From positions 1 to 22,783 of the forward strand of contig CALMRM010000224.1 in the NCBI GenBank assembly GCA_937871605.1: a stretch of DNA of 22,783 nt, in the 5' to 3' direction. Below are positions 1 through 7,700 of the stretch, in pieces. The position numbers and the translations under genes are program-made. How positions within the stretch are numbered: the stretch's first letter is position 1; each line of letters starts with the position of its first letter. A model generated the notes under the pieces. That model did no database searches and had not been told where the DNA came from. It worked only from the letters and a program-made list of their open reading frames with translations. Source of the stretch: an uncultured Terriglobus sp. Lineage in GTDB: Bacteria; Acidobacteriota; Terriglobia; Terriglobales; Acidobacteriaceae.

Positions 1-13
1 ACGCAGCACGGCC

Positions 14-31
14 GTTCGCGCTTGCGCGAAC
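14..31. repeat. Perfect 8-bp palindrome at the window edge
   Basis: GTTCGCGC at 14-21 and GCGCGAAC at 24-31 are perfect inverted repeats around a 2-base TT centre. No T-run follows on either strand, so a simple intrinsic terminator is unlikely. A near-identical palindrome, TTCGCGC/GCGCGAA, lies at 13779-13796. Both are followed after 47 bases by a REP-like element, so this is probably one end of a composite repeat cut off by the window edge. Confidence 0.6.
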
Positions 32-77
32 ATGACAGATGCCTCGCCCTACACCGGCAGCGTGCGTACGCGAGCTA

Positions 78-114
78 ACAAGCAGATCCCTTCGCTGCGC
101 TACGGGATGACAAG
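78..114 (-). repeat. REP-like element, single copy
   Basis: The stretch has the form acaagCAGATCCC, then a ttcgctgcgcta core, then CGGGATGACAag. It is the reverse complement of the TTGTCATCCCG...GGGATCTG unit seen at 4755, 13694 and 19657. It ends 10 bases beyond the stop of the minus-strand dehydrogenase gene, a typical position for a 3'-end repetitive element. Confidence 0.8.
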
Positions 115-123
115 TCGAGAAGA

Positions 124-2313
124 TTACTTGTTTGCAGGCAGTGCAAACCCTATGTACTCGCCATGGATCGCATCCGTGCTGATTGGGTGCCCGGGGATGG
201 CGTGCGTGTGCGTGGTGGCGCGGGCGGCGGCGCAGAAGACGATGTACTCGCGGCCATCCACCTGGTAGATGGCGGGCATGCCTTCGAGTGCCTCGCCAAC
301 CTCTGTCTCCCACAGCACCTTGCCGGTGCTGGAGTCGAGCGCGCGAATCTTCCGATCGCGGCTGCCGGTGAAGATGAGCCCACCCGCCGTGACCACCGGG
401 CCGACCTTGGGGAAGTGCGTGCCAGTACCGGTGTGGCCCTGCGCAGCCAGTTCAGGCACGTCGCCCAGCGCTTCCTGCCACATGACCCGACCGGTGTTCA
501 GGTCGTAGGCGGTCAGCGTCGTCCACGGCGGCGCAATGACGGGCAGGCCACTCTCCGCGAACATGAAGCCGAAGCTGCTGCGGTAGTGCGCGGTCAGCGG
601 GTCCACAGGCGTCGCGGCAACGCTGGGCACTGCGGTAACGGGTGCGAGCTGCGGCTTGCGCAGATAGCTAACGATGCTGTCCACCTCTAGCCCGGAGAGC
701 TGGCCGAAGGACGGCATCTTCTCCTTGCCGTAGTGGATTGTCTGCGCGATCTGCACGTCGGAGAGGTGCGCGGGTGCCTCCACAAGCGACGGGATGCCGG
801 GCGGCTTGCCCTGCCGGTCCGCACCGTGGCACAGCGCGCAGTTGGCCTGGTACAGCGCCTGCCCGCGCACCTCTGGGGAGGCGTTCGCCGGGACGGGCGC
901 GACCGCGTGTGCCAGCGTCAGCTTCAGCATCGCGGGCAAGTCTTTCGACACGACGTAGAACAGGCCGTGCGCCGGGTCGGCAGCCGCGCCGCCGAAGTTG
1001 GCACCGCCGTTGTTGCCCGGCATCTCCACCGTGTCGGTGGTGCCGGGCGGCGTGTACAGTCCCTGGTTGCGGGCCAAGTTCATCTGCCGCGTCAGGGCCT
1101 CACGCTCGCCGGGTTCGAGGTATGGGCTCAGGTCCTTGACGGTGAACGCCTGCCGCGCAAAGGCTGGCGGTTTCGACGGGTAGGGCTGCGTGGGCCACGC
1201 GTGTTCGCCCGGCATGGTGGACGCGGGTACCGGGCGCTCCTCGACTGGCCACAGCGGCTTGCCGGTATCACGGTCGAACACCCACACCCAGCCCACCTTG
1301 CTGGCCTGCGCCACGACGTCTTCGCGCCTGCCGTTGTGGTTCACGGTCAGCAGCATGGGCGTGGTGCCATTGTCGTAGTCCCAGATGTCGTGGTGCACGG
1401 TCTGGAAGTACCAGCGCAGCTTGCCGGTGGCGGCATCCAGCGCGATCAGGCAGTCGCCGAAGAGGTTCTGCCCGGTGCGGTTGGCACCGTAGAAGTTGTA
1501 CTTAGGGCTGGCTGTGGGGATGAAGATCGTGCCACGCTTCTCGTCCAGCGCCATGCCCGCCCAGTCATTCGCGCCGCCCACGGTCTTCCAGGCGTCCTTC
1601 GGCCAGGTGTCATAGCCCACTTCGCCGGGATGCGGCACGGTGTGGAAGGTCCAGGCCAGCGCGCCGGTCAACACGTTGTAGGCGCGGATGTCGCCAGGAC
1701 CGGAGCTGTACTCCTCGTTGGTAGCCGAGCCGAGAATCAGCAGGTCCTTGTAGACCTTGCCTGGGTTGTAACTCTGCACCAGCGCCAGCTTGCTGGCATC
1801 GCGGCCAAGCCCTTCGCGCAGGTCCACACGGCCGCCCTGGCCGAAGCTGGTGATGGACTGTCCGGTGTCGGCGTCTAACTCCTGCAGGGCGTTATCGACC
1901 GAGAGGATCAGGCGGCGATCCTTGCCGTTGGCGCTCTGCCAGTAGTTGAGGCCGCGCGTGGTGATGAGTGGCGTCTTTGCTTGAAAGCTGTGCGTCCAAA
2001 GCTCTTTGCCGGTCGTGGCATCCACCGCGACTATCGATTTGCTGTGCGCCATGACGTATGCCGTGCGGCCGATGACCAGCGGGTTGAAGACTTAGTTCAC
2101 GTCATCGCCGGTAGGCAGCGTCCACACGCGCTGCAGCTTGCTGACGTTGGTGCGGTTCACCTGCGCCAATGACGAGTACTGCGCACCGTCCGGCGCGCCG
2201 CCGTAGTCGCGCCACGTGCTGTGGTCCTGCGCGGCCGCCTGCTGAGCAAAGGCAACGAGGATCAGACCGGAAAAAAGCACAAGGGCACGGTGGCGGCAGC
2301 GGATGGTCAGCAT
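124..2313 (-). pseudogene. PQQ-dependent dehydrogenase with embedded cytochrome c, broken by an in-frame TAA
   Basis: Read through, the gene encodes 729 residues. It starts with an Ala-rich signal peptide (residues 1-28, cleavage near AAA-Q). Quinoprotein beta-propeller repeats follow, of the type AxDxxTGkxxW (for example DATTGKELW and DRDTGKPLW). A c-type haem motif, CALCH, sits at about 492-496, and the last propeller blades come after it. This matches periplasmic quinoprotein alcohol/glucose dehydrogenases, which oxidise a sugar or alcohol and pass electrons to the built-in haem; the substrate cannot be told. Codon 74 (2092-2094) is TAA, and the same frame continues directly with VFNPLVIGRTAYVM. 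The stop lies after the signal peptide and the first strand. An internal ATG at 2050-2052 could give a 642-residue product, but without an export signal, so it could not reach PQQ or haem maturation. The cause may be a true nonsense mutation or a base error. Confidence 0.85.
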
Positions 2314-2343
2314 CGAGTTCTACGATAAGCCACATCTGCTGCA

Positions 2344-2369
2344 AGGCAGGCCGCGCTGGCAGCCTGCCT
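2344..2369 (-). terminator. Possible weak terminator after azoR
   Basis: AGGCAGGC at 2344-2351 pairs with GCCTGCCT at 2362-2369 around a 10-base loop, about 40 bases beyond the azoR stop. In the minus-strand transcript only a short TTGC follows, so the U-tract is poor. It may stabilise the 3' end rather than terminate efficiently. Confidence 0.35.
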
Positions 2370-2406
2370 CGTTCACTCCGCCACCAGTCGGTGCAGCAGA
2401 CCCTGT

Positions 2407-3012
2407 CTACTGCAACTGCGCGATCTTTGCTTTTGCTGCCTCGACGACCTCGGCAGCCTTGTCCGGCCCCATGGCTACGCCTTCTGCCGTAATCACCGTG
2501 ATGTCCTTGATGCCAAGGAAGCCAAAGACCCCGCGCAGGTACTTCTCCTGGAAGTCATACTGCTCGTAAGGCGAACCCGGGCCATACAGGCCTCCACGCG
2601 TGGAAAGGACGATGACGCGCTTGCCGGCGCACTGGCCTTCCGCTCCATTGGGACCGTACTTGAAGGTGACGCCCGGCACGGCGATCAGGTCGATCCATGC
2701 CTTGAGCTGGGAGGGCACGCCGAAGTTATACATGGGTGCACCGATGACCAGGGTATCGGCGGCAAGAAACTCCTGCAGGATCTCTTCCCCGGTCTCTAAC
2801 TCGGCCTTTTGCTGGTCTGTGATCTGCTCCACATTGTTGCCATACAGGCGGGCAACCGCGGTGTAGTGGCGCAGCGTGTTCACAACAAGATCGCGGTAGA
2901 CATACTCGGCGTCAGGGTGGGCCTGCCTGAGCTGTTGCGCAGCGGCAGCGGAAAGAGGACGGCTCACGGACTTTTCACCCGTGACGCTGGAATCGAGATG
3001 CAGAATCTTCAT
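2407..3012 (-). CDS. azoR: FMN-dependent NADH:azoreductase / quinone reductase
   Basis: This 201-residue flavodoxin-fold protein has the usual AzoR length. It opens with the phosphate-binding MKILHLDSSVTGEKSVSR segment. The family signature APMYNFGVPSQLKAWID lies near residues 92-108 and STRGGLYGPGSPYEQYDFQ lies near 136-154; both line the FMN site. AzoR enzymes are cytosolic homodimers that use NAD(P)H to reduce quinones and azo dyes by two-electron steps, which suggests a role against electrophile or thiol stress. The gene stands alone between two minus-strand genes, about 70 bases downstream of the DUF1080 stop. Only a weak purine-rich stretch precedes the ATG. The family call is firm; the physiological substrate is not known. 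Confidence 0.93.
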   Translation of the reverse strand: MKILHLDSSVTGEKSVSRPLSAAAAQQLRQAHPDAEYVYRDLVVNTLRHYTAVARLYGNNVEQITDQQKAELETGEEILQEFLAADTLVIGAPMYNFGVPSQLKAWIDLIAVPGVTFKYGPNGAEGQCAGKRVIVLSTRGGLYGPGSPYEQYDFQEKYLRGVFGFLGIKDITVITAEGVAMGPDKAAEVVEAAKAKIAQLQ

Positions 3013-3081
3013 GCGCTTTGGATTCCCACTCCGGCTGCATGAAGCAATTTATTTATGCAGAGCCGGACGCGCCAACTACGC

Positions 3082-3759
3082 CTACCGCTGGGACAGGTCG
3101 CGGATCCAGATGTCCTTGAACTGCATGTTCCCCGCGCCGCCCGCATGCAGTTGCAGGGCGATCTTGCCGTCGGGCGCGCCTGGTTTGGGGTCGGTGAAGT
3201 CGACCATCGGCACGCCGTTCAGGCGCGAGCGGTAGCGATTGCCCACGACCTCAACCAGGTAGTCATTCCACTCGCCCTTGCGCACGACGCCTTCGTTCTC
3301 GGGCGAGGGCCACACCACCCAGCCACGACCGTCCTCCGCGTACACACCGGCGGTGTGGTGCATCATGGTGCAGTCGATTTCAAACTGCATGCCCTGCGTG
3401 GTGTCCACGCCCTTGAAGCCCGTGTGGAAGAAGACACCGCTATTTCCGTCGCCCACGCACTTGAAGCGCAGGGAAAGTTGAAAGTCCTTGTAGTCCTTAG
3501 CGGTCTGCAGGTAGCCGTAGGCCTTGGTCAGCCCCTTGCCGTGCAGAATGCCGTCGCCCTCCACGGTCCAGCTTTCCGCGCCGATGGGCGTCCAGCCGGT
3601 CAGGTCTGTGCCGTTAAAAAGGTTGATCCAGTCGTTGCCCGGAATCCTGGCGCGCGGCGTCGGCGTGGGCGCCGCCTGCTGCGCCACGGCTGCCAAAGTG
3701 CATGCTGCGACGAGAGCGAGCGCGGCAAAGCGTCTCGCGGAAGAAGACATTGCAAACAT
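3082..3759 (-). CDS. Secreted DUF1080 (3-keto-disaccharide hydrolase-like) protein
   Basis: I place the start at the ATG at 3757-3759, because GGGAG precedes it and because it puts a clear signal peptide first (MFAMSSSARRFAALALVAA, cleavage near AVA-Q). An in-frame start 48 codons upstream would run through the repeat at 3833-3927. The 225-residue product carries one DUF1080 domain, a concanavalin-like jelly roll. Recognisable pieces are the opening WINLFNGTDLTGW, FKCVGDGNSGVFFHTG, a GEWNDYLVEVVGNR strand and the closing IALQLHAGGAGNMQFKDIWIR. Such proteins are abundant in Acidobacteria and Planctomycetes, and some cleave 3-keto-glycosides in the periplasm. No sugar oxidoreductase is adjacent, so the substrate is unknown. 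It is divergent from the glycosyltransferase gene at 3953. Confidence 0.88.
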   Translation of the reverse strand: MFAMSSSARRFAALALVAACTLAAVAQQAAPTPTPRARIPGNDWINLFNGTDLTGWTPIGAESWTVEGDGILHGKGLTKAYGYLQTAKDYKDFQLSLRFKCVGDGNSGVFFHTGFKGVDTTQGMQFEIDCTMMHHTAGVYAEDGRGWVVWPSPENEGVVRKGEWNDYLVEVVGNRYRSRLNGVPMVDFTDPKPGAPDGKIALQLHAGGAGNMQFKDIWIRDLSQR

Positions 3760-3832
3760 GCTGCGGAACTCCCGGTTAGAGGTATCTTGCGACATCGTAC
3801 ATGGGTGCAGGTAAGGCTGACATTCGTACCTA

Positions 3833-3927
3833 TAGAACGCAGAGGACACAGAGGTTTCGCAGGGGACGCAGACACGTTCTGGCGATTGCGCCCTTGCGTG
3901 CACGTCCTCTGCGTACTCTACGTTCTA
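3833..3927. repeat. Intergenic inverted repeat of the ACGCAGAGGAC type
   Basis: ACGCAGAGGAC at 3837-3847 is perfectly inverted at 3904-3914 (GTCCTCTGCGT). Outside it, TAGAACG at 3833-3839 is inverted as CGTTCTA at 3921-3927. Between the arms lies further similar sequence (acacagaggtttcgcagg). The element sits between the divergent DUF1080 and glycosyltransferase genes, where their promoters should be. Its sequence is unlike the TGTCATCCCG family, so it is a second repeat family. Confidence 0.7.
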
Positions 3928-3952
3928 CTCTTCCCTTGTTAAACTCAGCCGG

Positions 3953-4753
3953 ATGCCCGACCAACCCACACGCGCGACCCTCTCCGTCGCCATGATTGCG
4001 ACCAACGAAGAGAAGAACCTGCCGCGAACGCTGGCTGCCGTGCACGGCTGGGTCGATGAGATCGTTATCGTCGATTCCGGTTCAAAGGACCGCTCACCGG
4101 AAATTGCGCAGAGCTTCGGCGCAAAGCACAGCTACAACCGCGACTTCCGCGGCCATCCCGAGCAGAAAAACATTGCCATTGGTCAGTGCACGTCCAACTG
4201 GATTCTCTTGCTGGATGCGGATGAGGTAGTCACGCCGCAGTTGCGCGCGGAGATCGAAGCCGCGCTGGTCGCACCGCAATGCAACGCCTACTGGATGCCC
4301 CGGCTGAACCTTTTCATGACTCGCTGGATGCGGCACGGCGGCCTCTATCCGGACGCGAAACTTCGGCTCTTCCGGCGCGGCGCGGCGGTCGTCGAAGAGA
4401 ACAACGGACCGCACGGCACGCCGCAATACCACGAAGCCAAAGGTCACTTCCGCAACCATCTGCTGCACTACGGTTATCCGGACTTCGCCAACTACCTGGA
4501 CCATATGAACGAGTACAGCTCTGCTTCATTGGAGGCGATGGGCCGGAGAAAACACACTTCGTCGGAGTGGCTGATCCTACTGCAGTCGTTCGCGAACCCC
4601 CTCTTTCAGTTCCTGAAGAACTACGCCTTCCGGCTAGGTTTTCTGGATGGTGCCGAGGGGCTGGTTTTCCACCTGAACCATGCTGTGTATGCGCACTGGA
4701 AGTACGTCAAGGTGTGGGAGGCTCGGCGGCGCGCCCGGCTGCCCATCCTCTAG
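3953..4753 (+). CDS. Family 2 glycosyltransferase, WaaE/KdtX-like
   Basis: The 266-residue protein starts the GT-A fold with LSVAMIATNEEKNLPRTL. It continues with DEIVIVDSGSKDRSPEIA and the metal/nucleotide-sugar motif LLLDADEVV near residues 84-92. The segment FRGHPEQKNIAI and the later KLRLFRR and YPDFANYLDHMNEYS are typical of the WaaE/KdtX branch, which adds glucose or heptose to the lipopolysaccharide inner core using a nucleotide-sugar donor. A hydrophobic stretch near the C-terminus (FANPLFQFLKNYAFRLGF) probably rests on the inner membrane. It is a single gene, convergent with proline dehydrogenase, and no other LPS gene lies beside it. No Shine-Dalgarno sequence is evident before this ATG. 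The fold is sure; donor and acceptor are inferred. Confidence 0.88.
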   Translation: MPDQPTRATLSVAMIATNEEKNLPRTLAAVHGWVDEIVIVDSGSKDRSPEIAQSFGAKHSYNRDFRGHPEQKNIAIGQCTSNWILLLDADEVVTPQLRAEIEAALVAPQCNAYWMPRLNLFMTRWMRHGGLYPDAKLRLFRRGAAVVEENNGPHGTPQYHEAKGHFRNHLLHYGYPDFANYLDHMNEYSSASLEAMGRRKHTSSEWLILLQSFANPLFQFLKNYAFRLGFLDGAEGLVFHLNHAVYAHWKYVKVWEARRRARLPIL

Positions 4754-4754
4754 T

Positions 4755-4846
4755 TCTGTCATCCCGTAACGAAGTGAAGGGATCTGCTTTTCTGCCGGTG
4801 CGAGCGCACATGCAGATCCCTTCGCTGCGCTACGGGATGACAAGCA
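4755..4846. repeat. Inverted pair of REP-like elements between convergent genes
   Basis: A forward copy at 4757-4786 (TGTCATCCCG...GGGATCTG) faces a reverse copy at 4813-4844 (CAGATCCC...CGGGATGACA), with 26 bases between. Transcribed in either direction, the pair would fold into a stem of about 30 bp with some mismatches. It lies just beyond the stops of the glycosyltransferase (4753) and of proline dehydrogenase (4857). It could therefore act as a two-way 3'-end stabiliser or terminator, although no T-run is present. Confidence 0.85.
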
Positions 4847-4856
4847 ATCGAGAAAG

Positions 4857-5768
4857 CTACGTAAACAGGTTCTTCAGCAGAAACAGCACGTTCGCGGGCC
4901 GTTCCGCCAGCCGTCGCATGAAGTACGGGTACCAATCCGTGCCGAACGGCAGGTAGACGCGCACGCCGTAGCCACGACGCAGCAGGTCGCGCTGCAACTC
5001 GCGCTGCACGCCGTACAGCATCTGGAACTCGAAGCGGTCACGCGCGATGCCCTGCTCTGCCGCAAAACGCTCTGTTGCTGCAATCATCGTCGGATCATGC
5101 GTGGCAATGCCGCAGAACACCCCAGACGGCAGCATCATACGCACGAGCCGCACGTAGTTTGCATCCACATCGGCCTTCTGCGGAAAGGCGAGGCGAGCAG
5201 GCTCTTTGTACGCACCCTTGCACAGGCGGATGCGAATACCCTGCTCCAGTAGCCGCTCTGTGTCGTACACCGTGCGATACAAATACGCCTGCAGCACGGT
5301 GCCGACCGCGCCCGGGTGACGCGCGTGCAGGTGCTCTGTTAGTGCTATCGTCGGCTCCGTATAACCGGAACCCTCCATATCGACGCGCACGAAGTTGCCC
5401 AGGCGCTCTGCATGCGCCACAATGCCACTCACCGTGCTCTCAGCCAGGGCGGCCGACACGTCCATGCCAACGCCGGTCAGCTTGACAGACACGTTCGCGT
5501 TCAGCCCGCGGTCGGCAATCGCGTCCAGCAGCCGGTGGTACACGTCTGCCGCAGAGCGCGCCTGCTGCTCGGTCCGCACACTTTCGCCCAGCGAGTCGAG
5601 CGACACGGCAAAGCCTTGCCGGTTCAGTTCTGCGGTTACACGCAACGCGTCGGCGATGGTAAGCCCGGCAACAAAGCGGCTGGAAATGCGACGACCCGGC
5701 GTAGACCGCTCCAGTAGCTGGCGGACAGGGGCGTTGCGTGACAGGGCGATCAGAACCGAACGGAACAT
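4857..5768 (-). CDS. Proline dehydrogenase (monofunctional PRODH)
   Basis: The 303-residue protein is a complete FAD-binding TIM barrel of the short bacterial PRODH type, not the long bifunctional PutA. Visible family motifs are FVAGLTIADALRV near residues 32-44, NVSVKLTGVGMD, RVDMEGSGYTEPT, IRIRLCKGAYKEP (strand 5 and FAD contact), GIATHDP and the substrate-site region FEFQMLYGVQRELQ. The C-terminal YLPFGTDWYPYFMRRLAERP supplies the usual Tyr-x-x-Arg-Arg pair that binds the proline carboxylate. It oxidises proline to pyrroline-5-carboxylate and passes electrons to the quinone pool at the membrane. GAGG lies 5 bases before the ATG. No P5C dehydrogenase is adjacent, so the second step must be encoded elsewhere. 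Confidence 0.95.
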   Translation of the reverse strand: MFRSVLIALSRNAPVRQLLERSTPGRRISSRFVAGLTIADALRVTAELNRQGFAVSLDSLGESVRTEQQARSAADVYHRLLDAIADRGLNANVSVKLTGVGMDVSAALAESTVSGIVAHAERLGNFVRVDMEGSGYTEPTIALTEHLHARHPGAVGTVLQAYLYRTVYDTERLLEQGIRIRLCKGAYKEPARLAFPQKADVDANYVRLVRMMLPSGVFCGIATHDPTMIAATERFAAEQGIARDRFEFQMLYGVQRELQRDLLRRGYGVRVYLPFGTDWYPYFMRRLAERPANVLFLLKNLFT

Positions 5769-6051
5769 AGCACCTCAGATGATAGAAGCGTGGAGTGTGC
5801 TCACGGTCCTTTGTGTATTACTTCAACACCGCTCTTGCCTGCGCGTTGCGACTTGAGGTTTGCCGCACACTGTCGAAGACGACAGCACATTCCAGACTGG
5901 AGTACGCGCGGACTTGGGCGGCGTGTCCTGCACGGCGAGTGGAAGCTGCCGCCACTGTCCATCTACCTGGAGTAGCCCACCCGCGCCATTTGCCAGGTGG
6001 TATCCCCGGGCGTCGGTGTACACTCAACCCACTTCCAGCAAGGGTGTGTGC
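5769..6051. other. Intergenic region before the HU gene, no firm gene
   Basis: This 283-base region separates the divergent proline dehydrogenase and HU genes and must hold both promoters. I see TTGCCA at 5990-5995 and TACACT at 6019-6024, but the 23-base gap is too wide for a standard sigma-70 promoter. A 66-codon minus-strand frame with a GTG start (5823-6023) has protein-like composition but matches no family I know. I leave it uncalled. Confidence 0.4.
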
Positions 6052-6378
6052 ATGACGAAGGCCGATTTAGTCGACCAGGTGCTCCAGGTGGGCGACCTGA
6101 CACGCCGCGACGGCGAAGTCATCGTAGAGACTTTTTTCGCCGGCATCGCCGAGGCGCTGCATGCGGACGACAAGGTGGAGATCCGCGGCTTTGGCTCGTT
6201 CCGCACACGCCAGCGCAACTCGCGCACGGGGCGCAACCCCAAGACGGGCACCCCCGTGGACGTTCCCGCCAACCGCGTGCCCTACTTTAAACCCTCGAAG
6301 GAGCTGCGCGAAGACGTGAACCGCTCGCATGCGATTGACGACGCGGCACTCGAGCGAGCCGAACAGGGGGAGGATTAG
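6052..6378 (+). CDS. HU/IHF-family nucleoid DNA-binding protein
   Basis: The ATG at 6052 is preceded by AAGGG at good spacing and gives 108 residues. The bulk is a standard HU fold: MTKADLVDQV, a helical dimer core, then VEIRGFGSFRTRQRNSRTGR near residues 43-62 and the beta-arm signature GRNPKTGTPVDVPANRVPYF. The Arg-Asn-Pro arm that intercalates and bends DNA is present. After the usual end near FKPSKELREDVN, the protein carries about 19 extra residues, ending in the acidic LERAEQGED. HU proteins compact and bend DNA as dimers in replication, recombination and transcription. Whether this is HU or IHF cannot be told from one subunit. Its stop codon overlaps that of the convergent thioesterase gene. 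Confidence 0.93.
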   Translation: MTKADLVDQVLQVGDLTRRDGEVIVETFFAGIAEALHADDKVEIRGFGSFRTRQRNSRTGRNPKTGTPVDVPANRVPYFKPSKELREDVNRSHAIDDAALERAEQGED

Positions 6379-6809
6379 CCGACCGGGTCGGCTGCTAGCA
6401 GGGTCTGAAATGCCACACGGTACGGCTCGGGCAGCAATCGCTTTGCCATGTCCCTGCCCACCACCACATGGGTCGTTGTGCCCTCGCACAGCAGCTTGTC
6501 TTCCCCGGCGCGCACCACTTCATAGCCAATCCGCAACACCGGTCCGCGCATGGCCAGCAGGCGTGTCCGCACCAGGATTTCATCGTCATAGCGGGCGGGC
6601 AAGCGGTAGCGAACCTCCACACCCGCTACGGCAATCATGCAGCTAAACTCCTGCTCCAGGCGGCTGTACGGCAACCCGCAGACTCGCATGAGCTCTACGC
6701 GACCTACCTCAAACCACACAAGGTAGTTGGCGTGGTACACGACGCCCATCTGGTCGGTTTCGGCATAGCGCACGCGCAACCGTGCCTCCGCGTGACAAGG
6801 TTTGAGCAT
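6375..6809 (-). CDS. YbgC/4-hydroxybenzoyl-CoA-type acyl-CoA thioesterase
   Basis: The start is set at the ATG at 6807-6809, where family similarity begins; an earlier in-frame start would add 13 basic residues. The 144-residue protein is a single HotDog domain with the signature RYAETDQMGVVYHANYLVWF. Asp19 is the expected catalytic residue and His26 a conserved neighbour. The later strands VEVRYRLPARYDDEILVRT and CEGTTTHVVV fit the family. Such enzymes hydrolyse acyl-CoA thioesters in the cytosol; in proteobacteria YbgC accompanies the Tol-Pal system, but no tol gene is here. The gene overlaps the 3' end of the HU gene by 4 bases, tail to tail. Confidence 0.9.
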   Translation of the reverse strand: MLKPCHAEARLRVRYAETDQMGVVYHANYLVWFEVGRVELMRVCGLPYSRLEQEFSCMIAVAGVEVRYRLPARYDDEILVRTRLLAMRGPVLRIGYEVVRAGEDKLLCEGTTTHVVVGRDMAKRLLPEPYRVAFQTLLAADPVG

Positions 6810-6905
6810 GCCGCCAGTGTAGCGTCGAACACCCCTGCGTGGCTGCACGTGGTGCCTGTCAGACCCTTAGCAGCATCTGACCCTCAGCACACCCGGAGAG
6901 TACAT

Positions 6906-7532
6906 ATGGCAGCTGGCGAGGCATTGTTGGTGATCGACATGCAAGTGGACTTTATGCCGGGCGGCAGCCTGCCCGTGGCAGAGGGCGACAGCATTGTGCC
7001 ACTTATCAACCAGCTTGGGCAGCATTTTAGCGAGATCATTCTCACGCAGGATTGGCACCCCGCAGGCCACATCTCGTTTGGCAGCACCCATGGCAAGCAG
7101 CCCTTTGTTGAAACGGTCGAAGCGGCCTACGGCACGCAATCGCTGTGGCCCGAGCACACGCTGCAGCAAACCCCGGGCGCTGCCCTGCACCCACAGCTGC
7201 AGTTGCCGCACGCTGGGATGATTCTGCGCAAGGGCCACCGGCAGGACATCGATTCCTACTCGGCGTTCCTTGAGAACGACCATCACACCTCCACCGGCCT
7301 TGCAGGCTACCTGCGCGATCGCGGTTTGTCGCGGCTGTATCTTTGCGGCCTGGCGTGGGACTACTGCGTGGGCTATTCCGCGCTGGATGGCAAGGCGCTG
7401 GGCTTCGATGTCAGCGTGGTCGCAGACGCCGTGCGGGGCATCCAGCCAGATAGCATGCGCGCTATGACCGCCCGCTGGCAGGATGCGGGTGTCACGCTGT
7501 TGCAGAGCGGCGCGATCCTGCACGCGCCATAG
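6906..7532 (+). CDS. pncA: Nicotinamidase / pyrazinamidase
   Basis: GGAGAG lies about 6 bases before the ATG at 6906, giving 208 residues, the usual PncA length. The cysteine-hydrolase triad is visible: Asp11 in LLVIDMQVDF, Lys109 in ILRKGHRQDIDSYSAF and Cys154 in LCGLAWDYCVGYSALD. The metal site is formed by TQDWHPAGHISF (Asp49, His51) and WPEHT (His84). PncA converts nicotinamide to nicotinate and ammonia in the cytosol, feeding NAD salvage through the Preiss-Handler route. No pncB lies next to it. It is divergent from the thioesterase, with the two starts about 100 bases apart, and is followed by a long leader before the regulator gene. Confidence 0.95.
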   Translation: MAAGEALLVIDMQVDFMPGGSLPVAEGDSIVPLINQLGQHFSEIILTQDWHPAGHISFGSTHGKQPFVETVEAAYGTQSLWPEHTLQQTPGAALHPQLQLPHAGMILRKGHRQDIDSYSAFLENDHHTSTGLAGYLRDRGLSRLYLCGLAWDYCVGYSALDGKALGFDVSVVADAVRGIQPDSMRAMTARWQDAGVTLLQSGAILHAP

Positions 7533-7700
7533 TTACTAAGCGGATACCCGGACGGTCTATTCCAGTCAGGGTCGTTACTAACGAAAAAGATTCCTCTTGA
7601 CTAGGGAGTTACCGGGGTATGACTGTAAGTACATCGCTGGTGCCTCCCCGGGCATCGGCGCTATGGGGCCCCGCTCTGGCCCCCATCCGCAACACACAAT
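7532..7700 (+). promoter_or_regulatory. Leader of the XRE regulator gene with repeated GTTAC motifs and a hairpin
   Basis: GTTACTAA occurs at 7532-7539 and again 42 bases on at 7574-7581; a third GTTAC is at 7608-7612. TTGACT at 7597-7602 could be a -35 box, but the best -10 matches (TATGAC at 7618) give a short 15-base spacer. GGGGCC at 7665-7670 pairs with GGCCCC at 7678-7683, just before the start codon at 7701, which has no Shine-Dalgarno sequence. The repeats could be operators for the regulator itself. Confidence 0.3.

Noticed and set aside
733..1878. Long plus-strand open frame (381 codons) opposite the dehydrogenase gene
   Set aside because: It is a high-GC shadow; the opposite strand encodes clear PQQ-propeller and haem motifs, and this frame shows none.
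2092..2094. Recoding of the internal stop as selenocysteine or pyrrolysine
   Set aside because: The codon is TAA; selenocysteine uses TGA and pyrrolysine uses TAG.
3055..3942. Plus-strand open frame (295 codons) opposite the DUF1080 gene
   Set aside because: It is a shadow of the DUF1080 domain and runs into the palindromic repeat; no start site or family match.
5823..6023. Small minus-strand GTG-started frame before the HU gene
   Set aside because: It has protein-like composition but no recognisable family and only a weak ribosome-binding site; it overlaps the region needed for the HU promoter.
5990..6024. TTGCCA and TACACT as the HU promoter
   Set aside because: The 23-base spacer is too long for a sigma-70 promoter.
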